Shown: positions 1 through 9,273, counted from the stretch's first letter. The stretch: DNA of 64,000 bases from Pseudomonas synxantha BG33R (GCF_000263715.2 NZ_CM001514.1:544936-608935), one strand, 5' to 3'. A program made the numbers and translations. The notes: generated by a model not told the origin, from the letters alone.

Positions 1-270
1 TCCGAAAAGGAGCAAAAACACGGCGTTTGTCCTAAATCGCCCCTGGGTGCAACTTATTCGCAAGAAACTGGTTGCACCTTATTTGCTTTGTTGAATAGCA
101 TTCGCGCACCAAGGTGCAACCACCTCTAAGGTTTGGTTCATCGGCTGGCGGCTTTCCTGGGGAAACGCCAGTCATAAATGCGCGGCTAGCAGGCTTGTCT
201 ACTCGGTTATCCACCAGTGGCGATCTGACAGACCGTCGCTACATAAAAACAAAGCCAGGGCGTCACTCAT
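1..270. promoter_or_regulatory. putP upstream region with three GGTGCAAC octamers
   Basis: No gene is visible here. The octamer GGTGCAAC occurs at 46-53 and 113-120 on the plus strand and inverted (GTTGCACC) at 71-78. The first and second copies form an inverted pair, and the second and third form another. The ribosome binding site of putP is weak. In pseudomonads putA is commonly divergent from putP and PutA can repress both, so these repeats are candidate operators for proline control. That role is inferred; the repeats themselves are visible. Confidence 0.45.
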
Positions 271-1755
271 ATGAGCGTTAGCAATCCAACCCTGATCACG
301 TTCGTGATCTACATCGCAGCAATGGTGCTGATCGGCTTGATGGCCTATCGCTCCACCAACAACCTTTCCGATTACATCCTCGGCGGTCGCAGCCTCGGTA
401 GCGTGGTGACAGCCTTGTCGGCCGGTGCTTCCGACATGAGCGGCTGGTTGTTGATGGGCCTGCCGGGCGCCATCTACATGTCCGGCCTGTCGGAAAGCTG
501 GATTGCCATCGGCCTGATCGCCGGTGCTTACCTCAACTGGTTGTTCGTGGCTGGCCGCCTGCGGGTGCAGACCGAACACAACGGCGACGCCCTGACTCTG
601 CCGGATTACTTCTCCAGCCGCTTCGAAGATAAAAGCGGCCTGCTGCGGATCATCTCGGCAGTGGTGATCCTGGTGTTCTTCACCATCTATTGCGCCTCCG
701 GCATTGTCGCTGGTGCCCGCCTGTTCGAAAGCACCTTCGGCATGTCCTACGAGACCGCGCTGTGGGCCGGTGCTGCGGCAACGATTGCCTACACCTTTAT
801 CGGTGGTTTCCTGGCGGTCAGCTGGACCGACACCGTACAAGCCACGCTGATGATCTTCGCGCTGATCCTGACGCCGATCATCGTGCTGCTGGCCACCGGC
901 GGCGTAGACACCACGTTCCTGGCCATTGAAGCCAAAGACCCGACCAACTTCGACATGCTGAAAAACACCACCTTCATCGGCATCATCTCGCTGATGGGCT
1001 GGGGCCTGGGCTACTTCGGCCAGCCGCACATCCTGGCGCGTTTCATGGCGGCCGACTCGGTGAAGTCGATTGCCAACGCACGTCGCATCTCCATGACCTG
1101 GATGATCCTGTGCCTGGGCGGCACCGTGGCGGTGGGCTTCTTCGGTATCGCTTACTTCTCGGCGCATCCGGAAGTGGCTGGCCCGGTAACTGAAAACCCT
1201 GAGCGTGTGTTTATCGAACTGGCCAAGATCCTGTTCAATCCTTGGGTTGCCGGTGTGTTGCTGTCGGCCATTCTGGCGGCTGTGATGAGCACCTTGAGCT
1301 GCCAGTTGCTGGTGTGCTCCAGCGCCCTGACCGAAGACTTCTACAAGGCGTTCCTGCGCAAAGGCGCTTCCCAGCTTGAGCTGGTTTGGGTCGGTCGCAT
1401 CATGGTGCTGGTAGTGGCCTTGATCGCTATCGCCATGGCCGCCAACCCGGAAAACCGTGTGCTGGGCCTGGTCAGCTACGCCTGGGCCGGTTTCGGCGCT
1501 GCGTTCGGCCCTGTGGTGCTGATCTCGGTGATCTGGAAAAACATGACCCGCAACGGCGCACTGGCCGGCATCCTGGTCGGCGCGATCACCGTGATCGTGT
1601 GGAAGCACTTCGAACTGCTGGGTCTGTACGAAATCATCCCAGGCTTCATCTTCGCCAGCCTGGCGATCTACTTCGTGAGCAAGATGGGCGCACCGACGGT
1701 TGGTATGGTCGAGCGTTTTGATGCTGCGGAAAAAGACTACAACCTCAACAAATAA
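271..1755 (+). CDS. putP: Sodium/proline symporter PutP
   Basis: Secondary transporter of the solute:sodium symporter family that takes up proline with Na+ across the inner membrane. The 494-residue product has the family's usual length and many hydrophobic segments. The motif GASDMSGWLLMGLPGA places Asp55, Ser57 and Gly58 at the positions that matter for sodium and proline binding in E. coli PutP. The ATG at 271 gives the normal N-terminus (MSVSNPTLITF), although the ribosome binding site is poor. The gene stands alone on the plus strand and is followed by a strong terminator. Upstream octamer repeats may be its operators. Confidence 0.96.
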   Translation: MSVSNPTLITFVIYIAAMVLIGLMAYRSTNNLSDYILGGRSLGSVVTALSAGASDMSGWLLMGLPGAIYMSGLSESWIAIGLIAGAYLNWLFVAGRLRVQTEHNGDALTLPDYFSSRFEDKSGLLRIISAVVILVFFTIYCASGIVAGARLFESTFGMSYETALWAGAAATIAYTFIGGFLAVSWTDTVQATLMIFALILTPIIVLLATGGVDTTFLAIEAKDPTNFDMLKNTTFIGIISLMGWGLGYFGQPHILARFMAADSVKSIANARRISMTWMILCLGGTVAVGFFGIAYFSAHPEVAGPVTENPERVFIELAKILFNPWVAGVLLSAILAAVMSTLSCQLLVCSSALTEDFYKAFLRKGASQLELVWVGRIMVLVVALIAIAMAANPENRVLGLVSYAWAGFGAAFGPVVLISVIWKNMTRNGALAGILVGAITVIVWKHFELLGLYEIIPGFIFASLAIYFVSKMGAPTVGMVERFDAAEKDYNLNK

Positions 1756-1790
1756 CTGCGCCGGGCGTTGAGCGCCTGTCCAGTTGAAAC

Positions 1791-1831
1791 AAAAACGGCC
1801 CGCGTCCTTTGGATGGCGGGCCGTTTTTGTT
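1791..1831 (+). terminator. Rho-independent terminator after putP
   Basis: A 13-bp stem (AAAAACGGCCCGC at 1791-1803 pairing with 1816-1828) encloses a 12-nt loop and ends in a T-rich run. The A-tract on the left arm means it could also work on the minus strand. Confidence 0.9.
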
Positions 1832-1970
1832 TCGGCTAGTTCGGCCAGTTGTCTTCGAGGGTGGCTGGATGAAGGTAGAGGTAGGACCTTACTGATTTGG
1901 CTGCGATACGCCCGGCCGGGCAAAAAGCTGGTGCAGAATCGGCTGCCCACCCTTCGCAGAGAAACACCGG

Positions 1971-3992
1971 ATGTTCGCTCCTGCCAACCAAAGTGTATTT
2001 ACCCTGGCCCTGGATGGGGCGCCCAGTGACCTCAAGGTGTATGAGTTCAGTGGCTCCGAGGCCATCAGCCAGCCTTACCGTTTCGAACTTGAGCTGGTCA
2101 GCGAGCAGCCGGATATCGACCTGGAGAGCTTGCTGCATCGTCAGGTATACCTGGGTTTCGATGACTGCGGCCATGGGGTGCATGGCCTGGTGTACCGGGT
2201 CGCCCAGGGCGATTCCGGACGGCGCCTGACGCGCTACCAGCTCAGCCTGGCGCCGCACCTGGCGTATCTGGCGCATAGCAGTCATCAGCGGATTTTCCAG
2301 CATCAGACGGTGCCGCAGATCGTTGCGCAGGTGTTGGCGGGGCAGGGCATCCACAGTGACAGCTTTGAGTTCCGGCTGAGCGGTCAATACCCTGAACGTG
2401 AGTATTGCGTGCAATTCGGTGAGACGGATCTGGCGTTCATCCAACGCCTGTGTGCCGAAGTCGGCATTCACTATCACTTTCAGCATTGCCCCGATGCTCA
2501 TTTGCTGGTGTTTGGCGATGACCAGACGGTATTTGCCCAGGTCGATCAGCCCACGCCGTACCGGCCTGGGTCGGGCATGGTTGCCCAGGCGCCGGCGATC
2601 AAGCGTTTCACACTGCAATTGGCAACCCGCACCACGGCGGTCAATCTGCGCGATTACGATTTTTGCAAACCGCACCTCGAGCTGCAAAGCACGGCGGCCG
2701 ACGCGCAGTTGCCCAAGCTTGAGGCGCAGCAGTTCCCCGGCTATTTTTCCGACCGGGCCCATGGCAAGTACCTCGCCCAGCGTAGCCTGGAGCGGCAGCG
2801 CAGCGACTACCGCATCGCCCAGGGGCAAAGCGACGAGCCGGCCTTGGCCGGCGGCAGGTTCCTGCAATTGAGGGAGCACCCGCGCGAGGAGTGGAATGAC
2901 ATATGGCTGGTCACCCAAGTCACCCACGAAGGCAAACAGCCCCAGGTGCTGGAGGAAGCGGTCACCGAGGTGGTTGGCGGGGCGTTTCGTCAGGGGTATG
3001 GCAACACCTTTGTTGCCACGCCGTGGGATGCAATCTTTCGCCCGCCCTTGCCTGAGCAGCCGCGCCCGACCATAGCGGGCTACCAAAGCGCGGTGGTCAC
3101 CGGCCCGGTCGACAGTGAAATCCATTGCGACGACTACGGCCGGGTCAAGGTGCAGTTGGCCTGGGACCGTATCGGCGAGCACAACGACCACGCGAGTTGT
3201 TGGTTGCGTGTCGCCAGCGGCTGGGCCCATGACCGCTATGGTGTGGTGTTGATTCCCAGGGTTGGCATGGAGGTGTTGGTAGGTTTCGTCAATGGTGACC
3301 TGGACATGCCGCTGGTGGTGGGCTGCCTGCCCAATGCCGCCAGGCCAATGCCCCTCGACCTGCCGGCGGACAAGACCCGCAGCATCCTGCGTAGCCAGAG
3401 CAGCCCGGGCGGTGGAGGCTACAACGAACTGCGCATCGAAGACCGCAAGGGTGCCGAGGAAATCTACCTGCGCGCCCAGCGGGACTGGACCCAGCATGTG
3501 CTGCATGACCAGCAGGTGCAGGTCGATAACCAGCGCCGTATGCGGGTGGGCGGCGAGTCGCACCATGAGCTGCAAGGCCAGGAGCAGCGCATTACCCATG
3601 GCAATCGCCTCACTGAGCTCAAGCAGGATGATCATCTGGCGGTCGGCGGTTCGCAGTACATGCGTGCCGGGCAGACCATTCAATTGGGCGCTGGGCAAAG
3701 CATCGTCATTGATGCCGGTGCCAGCGTGACGATTCAAGCGGGCGGGCAGTCGATCACGCTGTCGGCGGGCGGGATATTCAGCAGTGTGCCGATCCAGCCA
3801 GGCGGCGCGCCTGTTCCGGCGGCGCCGCCGTTAATGCCGGGGGTGAAGGAAACATTGTTGGCCGTTATTCCCGCGCCGCTAAGCCCTGCGCAAGCGGCCA
3901 GCCTCACGCGCAGTGCGCCGTTTTGCGAAGAGTGTGAGCGCTGCAAAAACGGGCAGTGCGATATCAGCGCCCACGCACGGAGTTTCCCCTGA
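1971..3992 (+). CDS. vgrG: Type VI secretion spike protein VgrG (TssI)
   Basis: VgrG trimers sit at the tip of the type VI secretion tube and carry effectors into target cells. The 673-residue product shows the usual order: a gp27-like base (about 10-300), a gp5-like OB fold from about 380 (EIHCDDYGRVKVQLAWD), and a repetitive beta-helix needle around 520-620 (GAGQSIVIDAGASVTIQAGG). The last 60 residues are a proline-rich stretch followed by a cysteine cluster C-X2-C-X2-C-X4-C (Cys652, 655, 658, 663). There is no catalytic C-terminal extension, so it is not an 'evolved' VgrG. The stop overlaps the start of the DUF4123 gene (TGATG), which indicates translational coupling. No other type VI structural gene is in the window, so this is an orphan vgrG site. 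Confidence 0.95.
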   Translation: MFAPANQSVFTLALDGAPSDLKVYEFSGSEAISQPYRFELELVSEQPDIDLESLLHRQVYLGFDDCGHGVHGLVYRVAQGDSGRRLTRYQLSLAPHLAYLAHSSHQRIFQHQTVPQIVAQVLAGQGIHSDSFEFRLSGQYPEREYCVQFGETDLAFIQRLCAEVGIHYHFQHCPDAHLLVFGDDQTVFAQVDQPTPYRPGSGMVAQAPAIKRFTLQLATRTTAVNLRDYDFCKPHLELQSTAADAQLPKLEAQQFPGYFSDRAHGKYLAQRSLERQRSDYRIAQGQSDEPALAGGRFLQLREHPREEWNDIWLVTQVTHEGKQPQVLEEAVTEVVGGAFRQGYGNTFVATPWDAIFRPPLPEQPRPTIAGYQSAVVTGPVDSEIHCDDYGRVKVQLAWDRIGEHNDHASCWLRVASGWAHDRYGVVLIPRVGMEVLVGFVNGDLDMPLVVGCLPNAARPMPLDLPADKTRSILRSQSSPGGGGYNELRIEDRKGAEEIYLRAQRDWTQHVLHDQQVQVDNQRRMRVGGESHHELQGQEQRITHGNRLTELKQDDHLAVGGSQYMRAGQTIQLGAGQSIVIDAGASVTIQAGGQSITLSAGGIFSSVPIQPGGAPVPAAPPLMPGVKETLLAVIPAPLSPAQAASLTRSAPFCEECERCKNGQCDISAHARSFP

Positions 3993-4717
3993 TGGCCTCA
4001 CCCTTGACGCCCAGCGCCTGGCTGGCCCAAAAACCGTTGCAGCCTGATGAGCAGCTATACGTCGTCATGGGCAGCACCAGCGAGGCCAAGCCGTTTGCAG
4101 CCTGGCAAACCATGGCGGTCGCACCACCGCCGCAACCGGTGTGGGCGGGCACGCCCTATGCCGATTGGAATGAGGTGATGCCTTATGTTGGCATTGTCGA
4201 GCCTGGCAGTGCTTTTCTCGACTGGGTAGCCACCACCCAGGCCGTGGACTGGGGCTGGCTGGCGGTGTCTTCGTGCCCGTTGGAGGTTGTGATCGATCAC
4301 TTGAAGGGTTTGACCCAGGTGTACCTGCCTGAAGACCAGCCGGTATTTTTGCGCTTCTGGGATGGCGCTCAGTTTTTGCCGATGTTGCAGCAGTTGGGTG
4401 ACGATGCCGCCACTGTGCTGCCCGTATTCCAGCGTTACTTAATCAACGGCCAGTCGTTGGCAGTCTCGCCCCGCCAGGTGGCTGCGGCCAAACCCAGCCC
4501 TTGGTGGCGAGTGCCGGCGCCATTGTTGGCAAGCCTGGCGCAACACTCGCCCCAGGTGCTGATCGACAACGTGTTGCAATGGCTCCAGGAGCAGCGTCCC
4601 GACTTATACACTGCGTTTACACCCACGATCCTGCAGCACAAGGTCGCCTACTTCGCACGCAGGCCGGATATCAGCCATGCCGAGTTGGCGGACTACCTTG
4701 GCGCACAACTGAGTTAA
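3992..4717 (+). CDS. DUF4123 type VI effector adaptor/chaperone (Tap-like)
   Basis: A 241-residue protein beginning MASPLTPSAWLAQ. The ATG overlaps the vgrG stop, so I chose it over the in-frame start 36 bases upstream. The N-terminal half (for example LYVVMGSTSEAKPFAAWQ and later GWLAVSSCPLEVVIDHLKGL) fits the DUF4123 family, whose members load a specific effector onto the VgrG encoded beside them. The order vgrG-DUF4123-effector is the family norm, yet the next gene is the housekeeping rlmJ after a 97-bp gap, so the expected effector and immunity genes are absent here. Assignment to DUF4123 rests on pattern and position. Confidence 0.8.
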   Translation: MASPLTPSAWLAQKPLQPDEQLYVVMGSTSEAKPFAAWQTMAVAPPPQPVWAGTPYADWNEVMPYVGIVEPGSAFLDWVATTQAVDWGWLAVSSCPLEVVIDHLKGLTQVYLPEDQPVFLRFWDGAQFLPMLQQLGDDAATVLPVFQRYLINGQSLAVSPRQVAAAKPSPWWRVPAPLLASLAQHSPQVLIDNVLQWLQEQRPDLYTAFTPTILQHKVAYFARRPDISHAELADYLGAQLS

Positions 4718-4814
4718 ACCCATGAGGCTCGCGTGATATCCGTACCGCCCGCCATGCGGCCCTGCACCTTTGCACCGGTAGAAGGTAAACTTCGCCCCCT
4801 GCGCAGGAGCAACC

Positions 4815-5651
4815 ATGAATTATCGTCACGCCTTTCACGCCGGCAACCACGCCGATGTCTTCAAACACCTGACCTTGACCCGCCTCATCGCCCTGATGTC
4901 GCGCAAGGAGCAGCCGTTCGCCTACCTCGACACCCATGCCGGCATTGGCCTGTACGACTTGCAGGGCGACCAGGCCAACCGCACCGGTGAGTACCTGGAA
5001 GGCATCGCTCGCCTGTGGGGCGCAAGTGACCTGCCGCCGCTCACCGCGGACTACATGCGCGTGCTGCACGAGATGAACCCGGACGGCCAGTTGCGCTACT
5101 ACCCGGGCTCGCCGGAGCTGGCGCGACGCCTCACGCGTCCCCAGGACCGTGTGCTGCTCAACGAGAAGCACCCCGAAGATGGCGTGCTGCTCAAGGACAA
5201 TATGAAGGGTGATCGCCGGGTCAAAGTGCATCTGGGCGAAGGCTGGCATGTGCCGCGTGCCCTGTTGCCGGTGCCGGAAAAACGCGCGTTGATGCTGATC
5301 GACCCGCCGTTCGAGAAGCTCGACGAAATGCAGCGTTGTGCGGCGTCCCTCAAGGAAGCCGTCAGCCGCATGCGCCAGACGGTCGCGGCGATCTGGTACC
5401 CGGTGAAAGACCAGCGCATGTTGCGCCGCTTCTACCAGGACCTGGCCGGTACCGGTGCGCCGAAGCTGCTGCGGGTGGAACTGCTGGTGCATCCACTGGA
5501 CACGCCCAACACCCTGACCGGCTCGGGCCTGGCGATTGCCAACCCGCCGTGGGGCTTGGAAGAGGAGCTGCGCGAGTTGCTGCCGTGGCTGTCAAAGAAG
5601 CTTGGCCAGACCCAGGGTGGGTGGCAGATGGATTGGCTGATCGCCGAATAA
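4815..5651 (+). CDS. rlmJ: 23S rRNA (adenine2030-N6)-methyltransferase RlmJ
   Basis: Methylates A2030 of 23S rRNA using S-adenosylmethionine. The 278-residue protein begins MNYRHAFHAGNHADVFKH, the characteristic RlmJ (DUF519) N-terminus, and carries the catalytic DPPFE motif near residue 162. The SAM-binding region includes YLDTHAGIGLYDL. The start has a good AGGAG site 5 bases upstream. It is a single-gene unit followed by a REP pair. Confidence 0.95.
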   Translation: MNYRHAFHAGNHADVFKHLTLTRLIALMSRKEQPFAYLDTHAGIGLYDLQGDQANRTGEYLEGIARLWGASDLPPLTADYMRVLHEMNPDGQLRYYPGSPELARRLTRPQDRVLLNEKHPEDGVLLKDNMKGDRRVKVHLGEGWHVPRALLPVPEKRALMLIDPPFEKLDEMQRCAASLKEAVSRMRQTVAAIWYPVKDQRMLRRFYQDLAGTGAPKLLRVELLVHPLDTPNTLTGSGLAIANPPWGLEEELRELLPWLSKKLGQTQGGWQMDWLIAE

Positions 5652-5680
5652 GCGCCTTTCCAGCCAAACACAAAACCAGT

Positions 5681-5797
5681 GTGGGAGGGGCGGTGCGACG
5701 ATTCGACTTGCTCCCGATAGCGGAGTGTCAGTCAGTAAATCTGTAACTGACATACCACCATCGGGAGCAAGTCGAATCGTCGCACCGCCCCTCCCAC
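5681..5797. repeat. Inverted REP pair, long-arm variant
   Basis: A 38-bp arm at 5681-5718 is repeated as its reverse complement at 5760-5797, with about 41 bp between. Each arm starts GTGGGAGGGG and ends CTTGCTCCCGAT like the other REPs here, but about 16 bp (CGGTGCGACGATTCGA) replace the usual short centre. It lies between the convergent rlmJ and msrA and could end transcription from both sides. Confidence 0.9.
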
Positions 5798-5817
5798 ATT
5801 GGGTTTTATGTTCGTCT

Positions 5818-6465
5818 TCAGATCGGGCAGGTCACGCCGGTGCCGCCGATCCCGCAGTAACCCTGCGGATTCTTCGCCAGGTACTGCTGGTGGTAAGCCT
5901 CGGCGAAGTACACCGTCGGTGCTTCGTCGATTTCCGTGGTGATCTCACCCAGGCCGGCCTTGGTCAGCTCTTGCTGATAAGCCTCGGCACTGGTTTTCGC
6001 CGCCGCCAGTTGCTCCGACGTGGTGGCGTAGATCACCGAGCGGTATTGGCTGCCAATATCGTTGCCCTGGCGCATGCCCTGGGTAGGGTTGTGCAATTCC
6101 CAGAACATCTTCAGCAAGTCTTCGTACTTGACCTTGGCCTGGTCATACACCACCAGTACCACTTCGCTATGGCCGGTCAGGCCTGAGCAGACCTCTTCGT
6201 AGGTCGGGTTCGGCGTGTAGCCGCCGGCGTAGCCGACCACCGTGCTGACCACGCCGTCGCGTTCCCAGAACTTGCGTTCAGCGCCCCAGAAACAACCCAG
6301 GCCGAAGATCGCAAAACCGACGTCATCCAGGAAGGGGCCCAGCAGCGGGTTGCCGTTGACGAAGTGGGTTTCCGGCAGCTTCATCGGGGTTTCACGGCCA
6401 GGCAAAGCTTGTTCTTGAGTAGGCAGCACGTTTTTGTTCACCAGAATTTCCGAGCGCAAGACCAT
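5818..6465 (-). CDS. msrA: Peptide methionine sulfoxide reductase MsrA
   Basis: Reduces methionine-S-sulfoxide in proteins and free methionine, repairing oxidative damage. The 215-residue sequence has the signature GCFWGAE with catalytic Cys58, and a C-terminal tail [14 protein letters not shown] that carries the recycling cysteines. The start is preceded by a GAGAGGA site. It lies 72 bp downstream of the dipA-like gene on the same strand, the order also found in P. aeruginosa (PA5017-PA5018). Confidence 0.96.
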   Translation of the reverse strand: MVLRSEILVNKNVLPTQEQALPGRETPMKLPETHFVNGNPLLGPFLDDVGFAIFGLGCFWGAERKFWERDGVVSTVVGYAGGYTPNPTYEEVCSGLTGHSEVVLVVYDQAKVKYEDLLKMFWELHNPTQGMRQGNDIGSQYRSVIYATTSEQLAAAKTSAEAYQQELTKAGLGEITTEIDEAPTVYFAEAYHQQYLAKNPQGYCGIGGTGVTCPI

Positions 6466-6537
6466 GATCAGTCCTCTCGTCAGGTTGAGTAACAGTAAAT
6501 TGTCAGACAGTCAGTGTGCCCGAGTGTTACAGCGCTG

Positions 6538-9273
6538 TCAGGCGATTGGCCCGCGCGGGTAGCGTTTAAGCATCGTCAGCAGCTCTGCACCGGGGATCGG
6601 TCGGTCGAACAGGTAGCCCTGGCCGACATCACAGCGGTGTCTGCGCAGGAACGCCAACTGTTCGGCTGTCTCGATGCCTTCGGCCACCACCTTGAGCTTG
6701 AGGTTGTGAGCCATGGCGATCACTGCCGAGGTGATTTCCATGTCGTCCTGGTTATCCGGGATCTCGTGGATAAAGCTGCGATCAATCTTAATGATGTCGA
6801 TGGGGAATTTTTTCAAGTAGCTCAGCGACGAGTAACCGGTGCCGAAATCGTCCATGGCCAGGGTCAGGCCAAAGCTTTTCAACTGGTCCAGTTGCAGGCG
6901 TGTGTCTTCGGTGGCTTCCAGCAGCAAACCCTCGGTCAGCTCCAGCTCCAGCAGGTTGGCCGGTAGCTGTTCTTCCTTGAGGATGGTGGCAATCGAGGTC
7001 ACCAGGTCCGGATCGGAAAATTGCTTGGGCGACAGGTTGATCGCCACCTGCAAATTGCCCATGCCGGCGGCGCTCAACTGCCTGCTCATGCGGCACGCCT
7101 GGCGGGCGATCCATTTGCCGATCGGAATGATCAACCCAGTCTCTTCGGCCACGCTGATGAACTGGTCGGGGCGGATCATGCCCTTTTCCGGGTGGTTCCA
7201 GCGCAACAGGGCTTCCATGCCCAGCAGACGACCGCTGCGCAGGCACAGTTTGGGCTGGTAGAACACGTCCAGCTCGTTCTGGGTCAGGGCTCGACGCAGG
7301 TTGTTTTCCACGAACAGCTTGTAGCTGGCTTCGGCATTCAACGCTTCGGTAAACACTTGCACCTGGTGTTTGCCGTTGGCCTTGGCCTTGTGCAGCGCCA
7401 GCCCTGCGTTACGCATCAGCGTCTGCGGGTCGCGGCCATGCAGTGGCGCGCAGGCCAGGCCCACGGAGCCGGTGACGCTGATCAACTGGTTGTCGACGAA
7501 CATCGGCTTGTCGAGCGTGGCCAGCAACTGGCTGGCGACCTGCTGGCCGGTCTCCAGGTCGGAATCATCCAACAGCACTGCGAACTCGTTACTGGCGAAG
7601 CGCGCCAGGCTGCCGCCGCTGCTCAAGCTATTGCGCAAACGGCGGGCCAGGCTGATCAGCAACTTGTCGCCGGTCTGGTGGCCGAGGCTGTCGTTGATCC
7701 GCTTGAAGTTGTCGATGTCCACCAGCAGCAGGCTGATCGGGCTGTCGCTGTCGCGGGCAAAGCGTTCGTCGAGGTTACGGATGAACGCCGGGCGGTTGCC
7801 CAGGTTGGTCAGGTTGTCGGTGTAGGCCAAACGTTCGATGCGCTGTTGCGCCAGCTTGGTCTGGGTGATGTCTTCGTAGATGCCGATGTAGTGGGTCAGC
7901 TCGCGGTTGTCGCCGTACACCTTGGAAATCGACAGTTGGCCCCAATAGGGTTCCAGGTTCTTGCGCCGGCTCTTGAACTCACCCTGCCAGCTGTTGCTTT
8001 TGGCCAGGGCCGACGGCGCGTCGAACAGCAATTCGCTGAGATTTTCCAGGGCCGGTAGTTGGGCCAGGCGATGGCCGTGGACTTCTTCGGCGCTGTACTG
8101 GGTGATCGCGGTGAAGCTGGGGTTGACGTACTCCACCACGCCGTCGCAGTTGACCAGCAGAAAGGCGTTGGCGCTTTGTTCCACTGCACGCTGGAACAGG
8201 TGCAGGGCGCTGGTGGCAGTGCGGCGGTTGTGATTGTTGATCACCTGGGCAAACTGGTCCGCCAACTCGCCGGCAAACGCGATCTCATCGGACTGCCACG
8301 CCCGCGAGCTGCCGCTTTGTTCCAGGCACAGCACGCCGACTACCTGGCCGTCGACCCGAATGCTGGCGTCGAGCATCGCGTGAATATCTTTGGCGCGCAG
8401 GCTTTCGGCCATTTCCCGGGTGCGCGGGTCGCGCAGGGCATGAGTGGCGTCGATGGCACGGCTGGAGTGCAGGGCTTCCAGGTAATCCGGGAAACCACTG
8501 GCGTCGATGGTGTCGGGCAGGCGGTGCTGCTGGTCGGCACGGTGGTACGCCGAGATCGGCACCAGGCGCTGACCTTCCAGGTTCCAGATGCTGGCGCAAT
8601 CGATCTGGTAGATGTCGCAGGCGCTGCGGGTAATCAGCTCGGCGGCTTCTTGCAGCGAATTGGGCGTGGTGTAGCGCTGGCGGGCCAGCAGCAGGATCAA
8701 CTCCTGCTGGGCGCGTACCCGCTCCAGGTGTTGCAGCTGTTCTTGCTGGGCACGCTGGTTGAGTTCCAGGGCGATCTGCAGGCGGCTGTTCTGGTTTTCC
8801 AGGTCGGCGGTCGGGGCGGGCGCAGTGGTATCACCGAACAGCCCGTCGACCACCATCAGGTAGCCGCGCAGCAGATGGCGGTTGTGTTGTTTGTAGGCCT
8901 CGCCCATTTCCAGCAGGCTCATCGGGCCGTCATGGGTGTGTAGGGTATAGCGCACCAGGTAATGGGAGCTGTGGGTCAGTTGCTGCTGGATTGCGTCGTG
9001 CAGCTGATAGCGGGCCTGGGGCTCCATCAGGCTGGCGTAGGGCGTGCCGATCAGCGCGCAGAGTTCCACCGCTGGCAGGCCGAACTGGCGCTCGCAATTG
9101 GGATCGAGGTACAGCAGGGCCCAGCTTGCCTCATTAAGCCGCTCGAAACGCAGCATACCGAGGCGCGAAGGCACCGGTAATTGCGTCACTACCTCGGCCG
9201 CCATACGGGCGACATCGGGTTGGCTTTTCATGGGGAAACTCGCTTGGGAAAATGCGCGTGGCGCCCGGCTCAC
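6538..9273 (-). CDS. dipA: PAS-GAF-PAS-GGDEF-EAL cyclic-di-GMP phosphodiesterase (DipA-like)
   Basis: A 911-residue cytoplasmic sensor-effector. Reading from the N-terminus there is a PAS region (about 25-140), a GAF-like region (about 190-350), a second PAS (about 365-485), a GGDEF domain and a C-terminal EAL domain. The GGDEF signature is replaced by ASNEF (near residue 560), so cyclase activity is unlikely. The EAL domain keeps MEALLRW (near 686), ELTEG, DDFGTGYSSL and AEGIET, so phosphodiesterase activity is expected. Position between aceF and msrA matches P. aeruginosa dipA (PA5017), which promotes biofilm dispersion; the name is by domain order and synteny. The GTG start at 9273 has an AGAGG close in front; an ATG at 9231 is an alternative. 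Confidence 0.88.
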   Translation of the reverse strand: MSRAPRAFSQASFPMKSQPDVARMAAEVVTQLPVPSRLGMLRFERLNEASWALLYLDPNCERQFGLPAVELCALIGTPYASLMEPQARYQLHDAIQQQLTHSSHYLVRYTLHTHDGPMSLLEMGEAYKQHNRHLLRGYLMVVDGLFGDTTAPAPTADLENQNSRLQIALELNQRAQQEQLQHLERVRAQQELILLLARQRYTTPNSLQEAAELITRSACDIYQIDCASIWNLEGQRLVPISAYHRADQQHRLPDTIDASGFPDYLEALHSSRAIDATHALRDPRTREMAESLRAKDIHAMLDASIRVDGQVVGVLCLEQSGSSRAWQSDEIAFAGELADQFAQVINNHNRRTATSALHLFQRAVEQSANAFLLVNCDGVVEYVNPSFTAITQYSAEEVHGHRLAQLPALENLSELLFDAPSALAKSNSWQGEFKSRRKNLEPYWGQLSISKVYGDNRELTHYIGIYEDITQTKLAQQRIERLAYTDNLTNLGNRPAFIRNLDERFARDSDSPISLLLVDIDNFKRINDSLGHQTGDKLLISLARRLRNSLSSGGSLARFASNEFAVLLDDSDLETGQQVASQLLATLDKPMFVDNQLISVTGSVGLACAPLHGRDPQTLMRNAGLALHKAKANGKHQVQVFTEALNAEASYKLFVENNLRRALTQNELDVFYQPKLCLRSGRLLGMEALLRWNHPEKGMIRPDQFISVAEETGLIIPIGKWIARQACRMSRQLSAAGMGNLQVAINLSPKQFSDPDLVTSIATILKEEQLPANLLELELTEGLLLEATEDTRLQLDQLKSFGLTLAMDDFGTGYSSLSYLKKFPIDIIKIDRSFIHEIPDNQDDMEITSAVIAMAHNLKLKVVAEGIETAEQLAFLRRHRCDVGQGYLFDRPIPGAELLTMLKRYPRGPIA

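Noticed and set aside
68..87. Possible sigma-54 promoter (CTGG...TTGCT) upstream of putP
   Set aside because: The GG and GC pairs are 13 bases apart rather than 10, and the -24 element is poor.
113..120. NtrC-type site (GCACC-N-GGTGC)
   Set aside because: The half-sites GCACC and GGTGC at 107-117 are only two bases apart, not the spacing NtrC uses.
199..1950. A 583-codon open frame on the minus strand
   Set aside because: It is antisense to putP; the membrane-protein codon pattern produces a long shadow frame.
1836..3737. A 633-codon open frame on the minus strand
   Set aside because: It is antisense to vgrG and has no family features.
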